Shown: positions 9,853 through 18,579, numbered from the stretch's first letter. The stretch is 64,000 nt of DNA from CAVONB01 sp963697205 (GCA_963697205.1 CAVONB010000004.1:1-64000); one strand, 5' to 3'. The notes: generated from the sequence alone by a model not told the origin. Translations and numbers: made by a program.

Positions 9853-10177
9853 TGCTCAATTGCCCTCTAACGCCAAAGCGCGGCCATCCCGCTTAGACGT
9901 GGGTCCTATGTGTTGTGGCAACCACAAGCGCACGCGCCAGCGTGTGCATACGCTGCTTCAGTCTGCCGTGCCCGCCGTCACACTATCCTTTTTTGCCGAC
10001 ATAATATCGATCGCATCGATGCATCGTAAGCGATGCGCCGACCTTTCAATTACCCACAACTGCGTCGATCTACTTCAGCGCCGTGATTACGAAAGTCACG
10101 CCACAAGGCCTTGTGGTTGTCGGTCGTCATGGCACTATCCCTTAATAGCAATCACACTGCAAACAATTACGCTGGTT
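9853..10177. other. Gene-free gap after cysNC
   Basis: No coding frame was supported. A partial inverted repeat occurs around 10005-10045 (CGATGCATCG with GCGATGCG), but it is short and lacks a T-tract. Confidence 0.45.
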
Positions 10178-10352
10178 CTATGGGGATAGGCATGCCTTAC
10201 TTTCAAGCTCGCGCAGCCGCCTAATTTCGCGCGGAATCATGCCGGCATACTTCTTTTTCCAGTTGAAGTAGGTCGCCTGGATGATGCCCGCCTTCCAGCA
10301 GATCTCTTCGACCGGCGTGCCATCCTCACCCTGCCGGATGATGGACGCCTTC
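10178..10352 (-). mobile_element. Fragment of an IS3-family OrfA (transposase helix-turn-helix protein)
   Basis: The minus strand encodes about 57 residues that fit IS3-family OrfA: KASIIRQGEDGTPVEEICW, then KAGIIQATYFNWKKKYAGM, then REIRRLRELE, then a short tail and stop at 10178. The helix-turn-helix part and the start of the leucine-zipper region are present, but the N terminus and the whole of OrfB (DDE integrase) are missing, and no terminal repeats were found. It overlaps the 5' end of the next plus-strand gene, suggesting that the insertion reshaped that gene's start. Confidence 0.72.
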
Positions 10353-10847
10353 ACACTCGCTATCGTCGCTGCTGCGCTGGCAGCATACGTCTATGTTCAG
10401 TCCGACCAGATCAGGCGTGCCGGCGCGCAGCTCGCCTCAGTTGAGGCAGCTCAGAGGAAGGCTGAGGAGGCTTTGAAGGTCGCGACGTCCAAAATCGCTG
10501 AGCTGGAGAAGGCCAAGGCAGCCGCCGAAACAGGGGCCGAGGACGCTCAGAGGAAACTAACGCAAGTCGAGGTGGCTCAGAGCGCCGCCACGGCGGATCT
10601 CAAATCAGTGCGAGCTGAAGTTGAGCAGCTGCAGAGGCAAAGATCCGCTCTCGAAGATCGGCTGCAGAAGGCGCAGGAGGCCGCACAGGTGGCAGCGAGC
10701 AAGGCCCGCGATCAGATCGCGCAGGTCACCAAAGATAAGGACGCGGCCCTCGCTGCCGTGAAGGAGACGGCATCGCAGCTCGAAGCAGAGCGCAAGGCAC
10801 GCGCGGCGGCTGAGCGCGCGCTGGAGCAGGCGCGGAAGCCCCAATAA
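10338..10847 (+). CDS. Membrane-anchored coiled-coil protein, unknown function
   Basis: About 169 residues from ATG 10338. A hydrophobic helix (LAIVAAALAAYVYV) follows the first few residues, then the rest is Ala, Glu, Lys, Gln and Arg with strong heptad periodicity and near-repeats of the type AQRKAEEALK and AQRKLTQVE. It is predicted to be a single-pass, N-anchored protein with a long coiled coil. No family was recognised. Its first codons lie inside the IS3 OrfA fragment on the other strand, so the original N terminus may have been replaced. No clear ribosome binding site was seen for the chosen start. Confidence 0.55.
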   Translation: MMDAFTLAIVAAALAAYVYVQSDQIRRAGAQLASVEAAQRKAEEALKVATSKIAELEKAKAAAETGAEDAQRKLTQVEVAQSAATADLKSVRAEVEQLQRQRSALEDRLQKAQEAAQVAASKARDQIAQVTKDKDAALAAVKETASQLEAERKARAAAERALEQARKPQ

Positions 10848-10940
10848 GGGATTCGACTGGGCTGCCGCATCGGTCACAACGGGATAGGTTCACATGAGAC
10901 CGTGGCGTTGCTGGACGGGGAGGGACGGAGAGGACTGCCT

Positions 10941-11210
10941 ATGGCCAAGAAGATCAATTACGCGGCGGCGGCGCGTCTGACCTGGGTCGATATCAGCAAG
11001 CTCACGACAGGTGTCGCCTATCGGCGCGGGCCGCCTCATTTTGAGGGGACGTTGTCGGAGGCCGTCCGACACTATCTTCTTCTGGTCCCATCCAGTCGCC
11101 CGTTCGCCTTGCTTGAGACCGATCCCCAGCAGGGCCTAGACGGCAAGGCGATCCTGCGACGCGAGGAGATCGAGGCCTTACGCCGACGCGCGGACTTTCC
11201 CTCATCTTGA
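10941..11210 (+). CDS. Hypothetical protein, 89 residues
   Basis: Starts at ATG 10941 with GGAGAGG about 7 bases upstream; an earlier in-frame start at 10902 adds residues without a binding site. The protein begins MAKKINYAAAARLTWVD and has no signal peptide, membrane helix or cysteine. It contains a segment around LSEAVRHYLLLVP and a charged C terminus. No family was recognised and the neighbours give no functional hint. Confidence 0.5.
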   Translation: MAKKINYAAAARLTWVDISKLTTGVAYRRGPPHFEGTLSEAVRHYLLLVPSSRPFALLETDPQQGLDGKAILRREEIEALRRRADFPSS

Positions 11211-11574
11211 GCGCCCCCTCGCAGTTGGGCCGTCGCGTTAGGCAGGCAGGCGATCGCGGCCATGCCGAAGGTGCTTGCCGCGTTCGCTTGATTTGATCCT
11301 CATCGCTCCCGTTGAGACCGCCGAAGAGACCGTTGCGTTCCTTCCAGCCACATCGTTGCGAGCCGGCTCATCTCCACAATGGCGCGGCCACCATTGGTTC
11401 GCTGGAACATGAGCCTCATGTGGGCCTGGAGGCGGGCCTGCGACTGTGGCGGCTGCACAGGGCGGTCTCCCCCGTCTTGATCGAGCGCAATAGATGCTCG
11501 GGCGTTGGCCGCTAACCTTTTGAAATGGCACGAGCTGTGCCATGCCAGTCCGCGGCTCCAAGGAGGACAGAGCC
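11211..11574. other. Gap with no supported gene
   Basis: Open frames on both strands here lack binding sites and recognisable motifs. The last 15 bases hold AGGAGGA, the ribosome binding site of the universal stress protein gene. Decayed mobile DNA is possible but could not be identified. Confidence 0.4.
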
Positions 11575-12017
11575 ATGCTCAAGACCGTTCTTGCTCCCGT
11601 CGACGGGTCGGACACTGCGGGGCATGCCGCACGCTACGCTGGCGATCTTGCCGCCAAGTACGGTGCGAAACTCATTCTCTTCCATGCCATCCACTACCCG
11701 CGCGGACGCCTTCCCGAGGAGCTTCATCGTTACGCTGTTTCGGAGCATCTCGATCAAGCCGACGAGATCGGCGCCGTCGTCGCCAAAATCTTAAGTTCGG
11801 CCGAAGTGCTGGCCAGAGAGGCGGGCGCCGGTGACATCGTCAAAGAGAGCAAGGAGGGGGAACCCGCAGAGTTGATCTTGGCGGCCGCGAAGGCTATGGC
11901 GCTGATCTGATCGTCATCGGCCATCGCGGGCTTGGAACCATGCAAGGCCTGTTACTGGGCAGCGTATCGCACAAGGTTCTCTATTACGCGGACGTGCCGG
12001 TCATGATCGTGCGATGA
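11575..12017 (+). CDS. Universal stress protein (UspA family), one base missing
   Basis: Cytosolic UspA-type protein, 147 residues when corrected. It begins MLKTVLAPVDGSD, and the C-terminal ATP-binding segment reads GHRGLGTMQGLLLGSVSHKV followed by PVMIVR. A base is missing near 11894 (AAGGCTATGG, where AAGGCCTATGG would keep the frame), so the open frame appears to stop at 11910 while the conserved C terminus continues in another frame to TGA 12015-12017. AGGAGGA lies 8 bases before the ATG. Such proteins respond to starvation or redox stress and are usually single genes, as here. The break is probably a sequence error. Confidence 0.82.
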
Positions 12018-12172
12018 CGTCGGAGCTGAAGAGCGAGGGGATGGTCGCAAGCCGGCCGCTGCCTGCGCGAGGCATCGTCACGCACGAAAAGCCCCCGACA
12101 GGGCCCCAGTTCCGATCAGGTCCTCTCGACTGATTGGACGGAGCATGTCAACCACCATCAGGGAGCGCACGT

Positions 12173-13279
12173 ATGGCTGACGATCGGACGCTTAGCATCA
12201 TCGGCATGGGTGCCGGCGGCTTTTGTTGCGCCGGACTGCTGGGTATTGCCGCCAATCGGATCCGCATTCACGACATTGATGACGCGAAGCTCAAGGACAT
12301 CCGCGAGCGTGGCGGGATCGACGTCGATGGTCCTGACGGTGGGCTTTCGCGGATCGAACGGGCCACAACCAACCTTGCGGAAGCGATTGACGGCGCTGGT
12401 ATCATTCTTGTCTGCACAGGTGGACAGCGTCAGGAAGCCGTGGCCAAGGCGTGCGCCCCTCTTTTGTCAGATGGCCAACTGATCCTGCTCATCCAGGGCA
12501 ATACGGGTGGAGCGCTGCTTTTTCGCAAGACGCTATCGGAAGCCAATTGCAGGGCACACGTCGACGTGGCCGAGATGGACAACTACCCGTTCTCTGCGGC
12601 GCGGCTCGGCCCGACGAAAATGCGGCCCAAGGTCACAAAGAACTGGCTGCAAATTGCTGCCTTTCCAGGCAATCGCATCAGCGACGTGTTCCCACGGCTC
12701 AGCGCCCTCTTTCCGACCGCCGTACCGGCTGCAAACGTGATCTACACGGGCTTTACAAATTCGAACGCCATCTTGCACGTGGCAAACTGCATTGCGAACG
12801 CAAGCAAGATCGAAACCGGGGAGAGCTATCGGTTCTACGCGGAAGGCGTGACGCCTATGGTTGCAAACGTCTACAAGGCCATCAGCAGTGAATGCGTTCA
12901 AGTTGCGGCTGCCTATGGTGCGACCGTACCAGACCTCGCCGATTGGCTCGAGCGTGTCTACGGTGTGCGCGAAACTGAACTTGTCGACACGTTCCAAGCC
13001 CTCACGTTTGGCGAGCCGGGGCCGTATTACATGACTGGCACACCGAAGTCGTTCTCCCACAATTATGTCGCAGAGGATGTCCCTGTCGGTCTCATTCCCA
13101 TGTCCGCGTTCGGCAAGGCGGCGGGGGTTGAGACGCCGTCTATAGACGCTCTCATCAACGTCACCCGTGCGATGACCGGCGACAGCTATGCCGCGCATGG
13201 ACGCACGCTGGACCGCCTCGGTCTGGGTGGGATGAGCGTTGAGCAGATCTGCAGGTTCGTCAATGATGGCACTCGTTGA
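12173..13279 (+). CDS. Opine/octopine dehydrogenase-family NAD(P) oxidoreductase
   Basis: About 368 residues. The N terminus has a Rossmann dinucleotide fold (IIGMGAGGFCCAGLLG) and the C-terminal half fits the NAD/NADP octopine/nopaline dehydrogenase domain, including the histidine-containing TNSNAILHVANCIANAS. Family members join an amino acid and a keto acid reductively, or catalyse the reverse; some are acyl-amino or metallophore-type opine enzymes. The start is ATG 12173 with GGGAG 8 bases upstream. No nicotianamine-synthase-like gene, transporter or opine catabolic gene is adjacent, so the substrate cannot be inferred. Confidence 0.75.
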   Translation: MADDRTLSIIGMGAGGFCCAGLLGIAANRIRIHDIDDAKLKDIRERGGIDVDGPDGGLSRIERATTNLAEAIDGAGIILVCTGGQRQEAVAKACAPLLSDGQLILLIQGNTGGALLFRKTLSEANCRAHVDVAEMDNYPFSAARLGPTKMRPKVTKNWLQIAAFPGNRISDVFPRLSALFPTAVPAANVIYTGFTNSNAILHVANCIANASKIETGESYRFYAEGVTPMVANVYKAISSECVQVAAAYGATVPDLADWLERVYGVRETELVDTFQALTFGEPGPYYMTGTPKSFSHNYVAEDVPVGLIPMSAFGKAAGVETPSIDALINVTRAMTGDSYAAHGRTLDRLGLGGMSVEQICRFVNDGTR

Positions 13280-13624
13280 CTCGGGTACGGCCCAATTAGG
13301 TTCTTTCGGCAGATGGTTCGGAACCAACTCAGTTGCGCCAGCATCCCGCCTTCATCATGCATGGACCGGATGCCTACCATCAGCTGGACGAGGCCTCAGT
13401 GAATATTGCGGTAGTTCGCAATGTGGAAGCGAACAAACTTCGCCACCTGTGACGGCACGAGAAGGCGCGACAGCAGATGTCGACAAGGGCCTGGAGGTCG
13501 ACCCGGCAGTCGATCTTTGGCGGTGTGTCAGGGCCGCCGCGATGGTCGGGCTCGACCCCAAGTCGGTGACCTGCTAGGTCAGTGCAGCGAAGGCCAATCG
13601 GAACGGTCGATCGGAAGCCAGACG
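13280..13624. other. Gap with no supported gene
   Basis: A plus-strand open frame that ends at 13577 has a last 32 residues of protein-like composition, but no family match and no start. Nothing else was recognised. Confidence 0.4.
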
Positions 13625-14212
13625 ATGCCGCGGCAAGATCTTGACCCCGTGACAGAGACCTTGAACAAGGTCCTCGGCGCAGAAGACCTCGCACTCGTGG
13701 AGCGCGGCGCGGCGGCGATGAGAACTCGAATTGGCACCCTGAGCGATGACGACGTCGATCGCATTGCGGCGGCGGTTGCCGACAAGATGATGGCCTCCGC
13801 GCAGATCCAAAACGTCAAAGCACCAGAGGAGAGGGCTCAGCTGCGGGCGAAAGTCTATGATGTTGCCTACCAACTCATCTTGAGCGTGGCCGGCAGCGGG
13901 CTCTTTGCGTTGCTGGCTTACTTTGCTGACGTGATCTCGTTTTCCTTCTCAAAGGAGGGGGCCACGGGCGACCCTGAAAAGGCTGCGGCGCGCGAGGACA
14001 TCCTTGCAAGCCTTGCTCCTGAAGACCGCACGGCGCTACGTGAGGCGCTCGATCCCGCATTGCCGCAACTTATTGGGATGGAGATGTTCAAGCGCGTACG
14101 ACAGCACGACGAGCTTCTGGCGTTGGGTGCTGCCGCCGTTGAGGCGCGCAACGAATCCGGTGAAGGGGCGCCAAGCCGATCCCCGCCGCGGTTGGATCAA
14201 ACGCCTCTTTAG
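13625..14212 (+). CDS. Hypothetical protein with one membrane helix; C terminus may be frame-shifted
   Basis: The ATG at 13625 gives 195 residues. The first 100 are charged and helical. A hydrophobic stretch (YQLILSVAGSGLFALLAYFA) near residue 85 is a probable membrane helix. The last residues of this frame (APSRSPPRLDQTPL) are of low quality, while a parallel frame from about 14150 continues protein-like as WIKRLFRLSKPAVETVPVPS to 14369; one extra base near 14145 would join them into a protein of about 247 residues. No family was recognised. The alternative end abuts the convergent ydcF-like gene. Confidence 0.5.
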   Translation: MPRQDLDPVTETLNKVLGAEDLALVERGAAAMRTRIGTLSDDDVDRIAAAVADKMMASAQIQNVKAPEERAQLRAKVYDVAYQLILSVAGSGLFALLAYFADVISFSFSKEGATGDPEKAAAREDILASLAPEDRTALREALDPALPQLIGMEMFKRVRQHDELLALGAAAVEARNESGEGAPSRSPPRLDQTPL

Positions 14213-14365
14213 GCTCTCCAAGCCTGCCGTCGAGACCGTACCTGTCCCCTCAGCAACAGATCTCGACCGAGCCGCCCACGATCAGGCAGATGCGCTCACC
14301 AAGTTCATTTGGTTTGGCCTCCTCGACGAAGCACGGTCGCGCCGTCAAGGCTCCGCTGGGACCGC

Positions 14366-15157
14366 CTAGAGATACCCTCGTGCCCAGTAGGCCCAGTAGC
14401 CGATCCATTCCTTCATGGCCGCCGTCGTCATGGCGAGGGCTTCAGCGTCGGGCAACGATCGCAGCGGCATCCAGGGTCCTGGGTCGACGACCTCGACGTC
14501 AGTTGTGGCCGGCATGACCGGCAGGTCGGCACGTTTGAAGATGGCGAGAGAGCGCGGCATGTGGGCCGCCGAGGTGATGAGCAGTGCTGACTGAAAAGGC
14601 GCGCGCTCGTGCATGGCGCGGACCTCAAGTGCATTCTCGTAGGTGTTTCGGCTTGCGCCCGCGATTGTGATGGCGCTCTCAGGGACGCCCCACTCCATCA
14701 AGAGGTCGCGGATCAGCTCGGCTTCTGAGGCGACCTGGGGAAGCCATGGGAGGTTGCCGCCGGTCACCAGAATGCGTTGGACCTTGCCCGCGCGATAGAT
14801 GCGGGCGGCGTGCAGGATGCGATCGGAGGACGGCGAGAGGTCGAGGGCCTTGCGCGGCGGGACGGGCTGACCGAGAGCGCCGCCGAGCACGATCGCCACA
14901 TCGGCGTTCGGTAACTCAGAAATGGCGCGGGGAGGATTTCGTCGCTCGAGCGTGCCGAGTGCCCATTCGGCAACGACGGGCGTTGAAGCCAACCAAAGCC
15001 CCGCACTCGCGCCAACGATGATCGCTGCACCGATGCGACGACGGCCGAGACCTGCAATGGCGCTGCCCACAAGTATGAGCGTTATCCCAAGGCCGAGGGG
15101 ATAAACGAAGACAGGGAGGAGCTTTGTCAGGTAGATGACGATGGCGCTGTCGGGCAA
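14366..15157 (-). CDS. YdcF-like (DUF218) membrane protein
   Basis: 263 residues. Two N-terminal membrane helices (VFVYPLGLGITLILVGSAI and a second ending WLASTPVV) are followed by a DUF218/YdcF domain: ADVAIVLGGAL, RILVTGGN, ASRNTYENALEVR and LLITSAAHMPRSLAIF. Relatives include SanA and ElyC, which affect envelope integrity and lipid-carrier use; the enzymatic role is not settled. The gene overlaps the upstream small membrane protein gene by about 30 bases, and that gene overlaps the XRE regulator, so the three appear to form one operon. Confidence 0.8.
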   Translation of the reverse strand: MPDSAIVIYLTKLLPVFVYPLGLGITLILVGSAIAGLGRRRIGAAIIVGASAGLWLASTPVVAEWALGTLERRNPPRAISELPNADVAIVLGGALGQPVPPRKALDLSPSSDRILHAARIYRAGKVQRILVTGGNLPWLPQVASEAELIRDLLMEWGVPESAITIAGASRNTYENALEVRAMHERAPFQSALLITSAAHMPRSLAIFKRADLPVMPATTDVEVVDPGPWMPLRSLPDAEALAMTTAAMKEWIGYWAYWARGYL

Positions 15158-15486
15158 CGGTCAGGCCTCCGAGTGGGATGTTCGGTGGAGGATTCGGCGG
15201 CTGCCCCAAAAACTAGCAAACCAACACCTCTCGCAAGCGACGAGTAGTGCTCGAAGCGATCCACGTTTGGCAGCAGGGGTCGCGGAGAGCCGGACCCTTT
15301 GAATTGGGCTTCGATCGCTTCCCACTTCCAAAGTGAGGACCATTCGCTGGCAAACTCGGGCGCCTCACCGATCTTCATGGCGGTGTGCACAGACAGAGCG
15401 GCGGCTATCGCCAGGGCGATCGAAAGCAAGAGCGGCCAAACCGGATTGATCCACCAACGTACGAGCACGGAGGGGCGGTCCGTCAT
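15127..15486 (-). CDS. Small membrane protein, unknown
   Basis: 119 residues with one clear hydrophobic helix near the N terminus (VWPLLLSIALAIAAALSV). The remainder is soluble-looking and ends in a Pro/Arg/Ser-rich tail that overlaps the start of the ydcF-like gene. The ATG at 15486 overlaps the stop codon of the XRE gene (ATGA), supporting translation. No family recognised. Confidence 0.5.
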   Translation of the reverse strand: MTDRPSVLVRWWINPVWPLLLSIALAIAAALSVHTAMKIGEAPEFASEWSSLWKWEAIEAQFKGSGSPRPLLPNVDRFEHYSSLARGVGLLVFGAAAESSTEHPTRRPDRCPTAPSSST

Positions 15487-15728
15487 GGGAGGGGGGTTTT
15501 CAGGCGGACGCCGGGGCCCTCTTGGTCGTTCTGGTCGATGAAGACGACCCCCTCTGCCTCGAGGGCCCTCTGGATGCGCGCCAGGGTTTGGGCCTTGCCG
15601 GCGAATTCCATTCCTGCTGCCTCGATGCGCTTGATTGTTCCTATTCCAACATCAGCCAAGCGAGCCAGTTCAAGCTGGCTCAGCCCCAACATCGCTCGCC
15701 CTGCTCGAATCTGAAGGGGATTAATCAT
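15483..15728 (-). CDS. XRE-family helix-turn-helix regulator
   Basis: 81 residues from ATG 15728. The segment IRAGRAMLGLSQLELARLAD, followed by VGIGTIKRIEAAG, is a Cro/CI-type helix-turn-helix. The C terminus (EAEGVVFIDQN) is typical of short rhizobial XRE proteins. It is the first gene of a three-gene minus-strand operon and is divergent from a phage-type recombination operon. The 87 bases between them contain a promoter and an imperfect dyad, so this protein is a good candidate to control both directions. Confidence 0.85.
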   Translation of the reverse strand: MINPLQIRAGRAMLGLSQLELARLADVGIGTIKRIEAAGMEFAGKAQTLARIQRALEAEGVVFIDQNDQEGPGVRLKTPLP

Positions 15729-15755
15729 TAGCAGGCGTGCCCGCCACGGCACTCA

Positions 15756-15784
15756 TTGATCTTCTGGTACGAAAATGGTATAAA
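15756..15784 (+). promoter_or_regulatory. Sigma-70-like promoter for the Gp157-Rad52 operon
   Basis: TTGATC at 15756-15761 and TATAAA at 15779-15784 are separated by exactly 17 bases. The GTG start of the first gene is 32 bases further on, with GGAGGA at 15804-15809. This is the clearest promoter in the window. Confidence 0.65.
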
Positions 15785-15799
15785 AAGGTCCATTTTTGT
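15769..15799. promoter_or_regulatory. Possible operator dyad over the -10 region
   Basis: ACGAAAATGGT (15769-15779) and TCCATTTTTGT (15789-15799) are inverted copies with 9 of 11 positions matching, centred just after the -10 box. A repressor bound here would block the plus-strand promoter. The neighbouring XRE protein is the obvious candidate; this is inference. Confidence 0.5.
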
Positions 15800-15815
15800 G
15801 CTTGGAGGAATCGTT

Positions 15816-16339
15816 GTGCGTAGCTTACCCATTCCGTCTTCCGCGCTGGGGGGCGAAGTTGCCAAGTTTGCGTCTCTTCGAAGGGCGATCCTCGAAGACT
15901 ACCCCGACCTCGACGACCAAGACCCTGTCGGACACCCTGGAGGGACTCACCGACCTCCGTGAGATGCTAGCCGAAATCGTCCGCTCCGCCTTGGACGACG
16001 AGGCCATCTGCCGCGGGCTATCCACACGTCTTGCCGACATGAAAGCCCGGCTCGACCGGCTGGAGACGCGCGCCAAGAAGAAGCGCGCGTTGGCGCTCAG
16101 GGTGATGTCGGAGGCGGACATCCCCAAGCTGGCCGAGCCCGACTTCACGGCGTCGCTCAAACAGGGGGCGCCGGCGCTCGAGGTGCGTCGCTGAGGACCA
16201 GATCCCACCCGCCTACTGGAAGCCGCAACCCTCAAAGCTCGACAAGCAGGGGCTGCTCACGGCGCTCAAGGCCGGCGTGGCCGTTGAGGGCGCAAACCTC
16301 GGTCAGAGCCAGACCCAGCTCAGCGTGAGGACCAAGTAA
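15816..16339 (+). CDS. Phage Gp157-like protein, two extra bases
   Basis: Fits the siphovirus Gp157 family: an N-terminal acidic region (ASLRRAILEDYPDLDDQ), a helical core rich in charged residues (TLEGLTDLREMLAEIVRSAL, then LADMKARLDRLETRAKKKRA), and a C-terminal part with PAYWKPQPSKLDKQGLLTAL and a final QLSVRTK. The gene uses three frames in turn, with one extra base near 15921 and another near 16186; removing both gives 173 residues. The start is GTG 15816 with GGAGGA 6 bases upstream. The stop overlaps the Rad52 gene start (TAATG). Gp157 proteins are linked to phage resistance or replication in streptococcal phages, and are often found next to recombinases. The role here is unproven. Confidence 0.7.
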
Positions 16340-17478
16340 TGACTTTCACCGACACACAAACCAAGGCCCTGAAGGCCAAGCTCAGCCACCGGCATGTGCG
16401 TACCCGCGACAGTCATGGGCAACAACTCGCCTACGTGGAGGGCTGGCACGTCATTGCCGAGGCCAACCGGATCTTCGGGTTCGACAGCTGGGACCGGCAG
16501 ACGACGGCGCCGGAGTGCATCTGGTCGGCCAACCAGCGCGGCCAGACCGTGTGTTTCTACTCGACGAAGGTGCGGGTGACCGTGCGGGCCGGCGGCACGG
16601 TCACGATCCGGGAAGGCATCGGGACGGGGCTCGGGCGGTCATCCTCGCCCGAAGTGGCCCATGAGATTGCCCTGAAGGCCGCCGAGACCGATGCCACCAA
16701 GCGGGCATTGGCGACGTTCGGCAACCCATTTGGGTTGGCCCTCTACGATCGCGACCAAGTCTACGTGACCAAGCCGCGGCACCGTCAGATCCAGCGCGCG
16801 GCAGACAAGGAAACGCCGCTCGTGCTGCTCACGGCCGACGGACACTCCCAACCGTTCGGGGCCGCCGCAGCCTTCGTCGGTGCCATAGAGCGCGAGATCA
16901 ACGCCTTGTCTTCAGTCGACGCTGTCTACGAATTCTGGACGCGCAACATGGCGGGGCTCGCCGAACTGCGACGCCGCAGCGAGGGCACGCCCGAAGACCC
17001 GATCGAGGCGATCATCCTCCAGCTCAAGGACCGGCTGCGCAGTCTGGGGATCAAGCCACAAGGTGAGGCAAGCGTCCCGGCGCGGGTCGAGACGGATCTC
17101 CCACCTCTCGCCATCCCCAAGGACAAGCGCCTTCGCGACAAGAGGCATCTGGCCTTTGTGGCAAGCCAGCCCTGCCTCGTGTGCGGACGGCGGCCGGCGC
17201 AGGCGCATCACCTGAAGTTTGCCCAGCCGCGGGCCATGGCGCTCAAGGTCTCCGATGAGTTCACGTTGCCACTGTGCAACGTCCACCACGATCAGCTGCA
17301 TCGGTCCGGCGATGAGCGGGCCTGGTGGGCGCGCAACGGCATCATCGAGCCGCTGAAGTACGCCGAGCGGCTGTGGCATGCCTCGCGGCACCAAAAGCCA
17401 ATCGACGACGGCGACGCGGTCGCAGCGGCGCTGACCAACGGCCGTGATGAGGTGCGGACCGGTGAGCCCGGGACGTGA
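16339..17478 (+). CDS. Rad52/22-type annealing protein fused to an HNH-like zinc domain
   Basis: 379 residues. The first 160 or so match the Rad52/Rad22 single-strand annealing domain: YVEGWHVIAEANRIFGFDSW, then GIGTGLG and AAETDATKRALATFGNPFG. Such proteins anneal complementary single strands in phage and eukaryotic recombination. After a helical linker, residues about 275-335 form a Cys/His module (CLVCGRRPAQAHHLKF, then LPLCNVHHDQLH) of the DUF968/HNH type, likely metal-binding and possibly a nuclease. The gene sits in a tight operon: TAATG overlap upstream and GTGA overlap downstream. Together with Gp157 it suggests a prophage-derived recombination module; no integrase, terminase or structural genes were seen. 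Confidence 0.8.
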   Translation: MTFTDTQTKALKAKLSHRHVRTRDSHGQQLAYVEGWHVIAEANRIFGFDSWDRQTTAPECIWSANQRGQTVCFYSTKVRVTVRAGGTVTIREGIGTGLGRSSSPEVAHEIALKAAETDATKRALATFGNPFGLALYDRDQVYVTKPRHRQIQRAADKETPLVLLTADGHSQPFGAAAAFVGAIEREINALSSVDAVYEFWTRNMAGLAELRRRSEGTPEDPIEAIILQLKDRLRSLGIKPQGEASVPARVETDLPPLAIPKDKRLRDKRHLAFVASQPCLVCGRRPAQAHHLKFAQPRAMALKVSDEFTLPLCNVHHDQLHRSGDERAWWARNGIIEPLKYAERLWHASRHQKPIDDGDAVAAALTNGRDEVRTGEPGT

Positions 17479-18026
17479 GTTCGCGGAAGAGGAGCGAACG
17501 ACGGGCGAAGGCTGCGCTTTCGCCCGTCACATTGGGACAAGGCCTAGCGGCGCCGCAGACCCGCAAGGCCATGGCGGGCACTGTGCTGCCTTTGATCGAC
17601 GGCGAGCGGGCGGATGACTTTGCGGCTTTGCGGGATGGGGTGATCGCCCACTTCGCGGCTGAGGATCCCTTAGCTGAGGCGCTTGCCGCGCACCTTGCTG
17701 CCGTCCTGTGGCGCCTCAAGCGACTTCCGCGGTTCGAGCAGGCCCTGATCGCTTGGACGCGCCATCAGCAGGCAAGGCGACACGATGACGGAGCCCTCAG
17801 GGTAGGCCCCCTCTGCGTAACGGCCGACCCACGAGCCCTCGTCGCGGGCGTTAGCGAAGGCGCGGCCAGCCGTGATCGACGGCAGGAGCGTACGTTGGGT
17901 CGCGCCATCGACGCACTTATCGCCAAGAACGATACGCTCGGCAAACTTACGCGCTATGAAGCGCATCTTGTGCGGCAATCAGAAACGCTTATTCGCGAAC
18001 TGCGACGCTGTCGGGACGTGACGTGA
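17475..18026 (+). CDS. Unknown protein, third gene of the recombination operon
   Basis: 183 residues, start GTG 17475 overlapping the previous stop by GTGA. The N terminus is basic (MSSRKRSERRAKAALS), followed by an Ala-rich helical middle and a C-terminal helix LGKLTRYEAHLVRQSETLI. That last pattern (RYEAHLxR) also occurs at the end of some proteins found near transposases and phages in rhizobia, as far as I recall, but I assign no family. The basic ends could bind nucleic acid. The strict coupling with Gp157 and Rad52 genes implies a shared role in recombination or replication. Confidence 0.6.
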   Translation: MSSRKRSERRAKAALSPVTLGQGLAAPQTRKAMAGTVLPLIDGERADDFAALRDGVIAHFAAEDPLAEALAAHLAAVLWRLKRLPRFEQALIAWTRHQQARRHDDGALRVGPLCVTADPRALVAGVSEGAASRDRRQERTLGRAIDALIAKNDTLGKLTRYEAHLVRQSETLIRELRRCRDVT

Positions 18027-18579
18027 TGTAAGTCTCAAGGGCCCACGATCGCTAGGCCACCTGATCAGCGATCAGCGGAACACCTGCGCTGCCAATGCGC
18101 TTGGACCGTGAGAAGGCCAGTGCCACGAACAGATCTCCGCCATGTCCTGGTGGGGCCAACCTATCGACAGCGCTGAGTCACAACAGAAGGTCCCTTGCGC
18201 CGGTGCGCGCGGGCGCTCAGGGTACGTGGTGAGAAACGACAGGATAGCCACGTGTCTGGATCATGTCATTACTCTGCAATAGGGGGACAGCGCCGCTGCA
18301 TCGGAATTATTAGCACGGCGAGTGTTGGCGACCCGTGGCCAGATCTTGCGAGTAGCACGAAAGGCACATACGACGACGCCAGCCGGAGGGCTTTAACGTT
18401 CACAGAGAATACCCCCCGCGGCGTAGGCTGCGAACGTCCGTGTTTCAGTCTGCATGAGCGCGGCATCCGCCCGCCGCTCTCGACAGACCGCCGCCGCCCC
18501 CGCTACCGTCGCCCGATGAAACCGGCGGGTCACCGACTGGCCGGCCGGCAACACCGACCACGGGAAGGACGGCACGGAC
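18027..18579. other. Gap between the recombination operon and the catabolic genes
   Basis: No gene supported. A long plus-strand frame from 18195 overlaps the amidohydrolase in another phase and has the Arg-rich composition of a shadow. The gap probably marks the edge between accessory phage-type DNA and the catabolic region. Confidence 0.45.

Noticed and set aside
15483..18026. A complete prophage
   Set aside because: No integrase, terminase, portal, capsid, tail or lysis genes and no attachment sites were seen.
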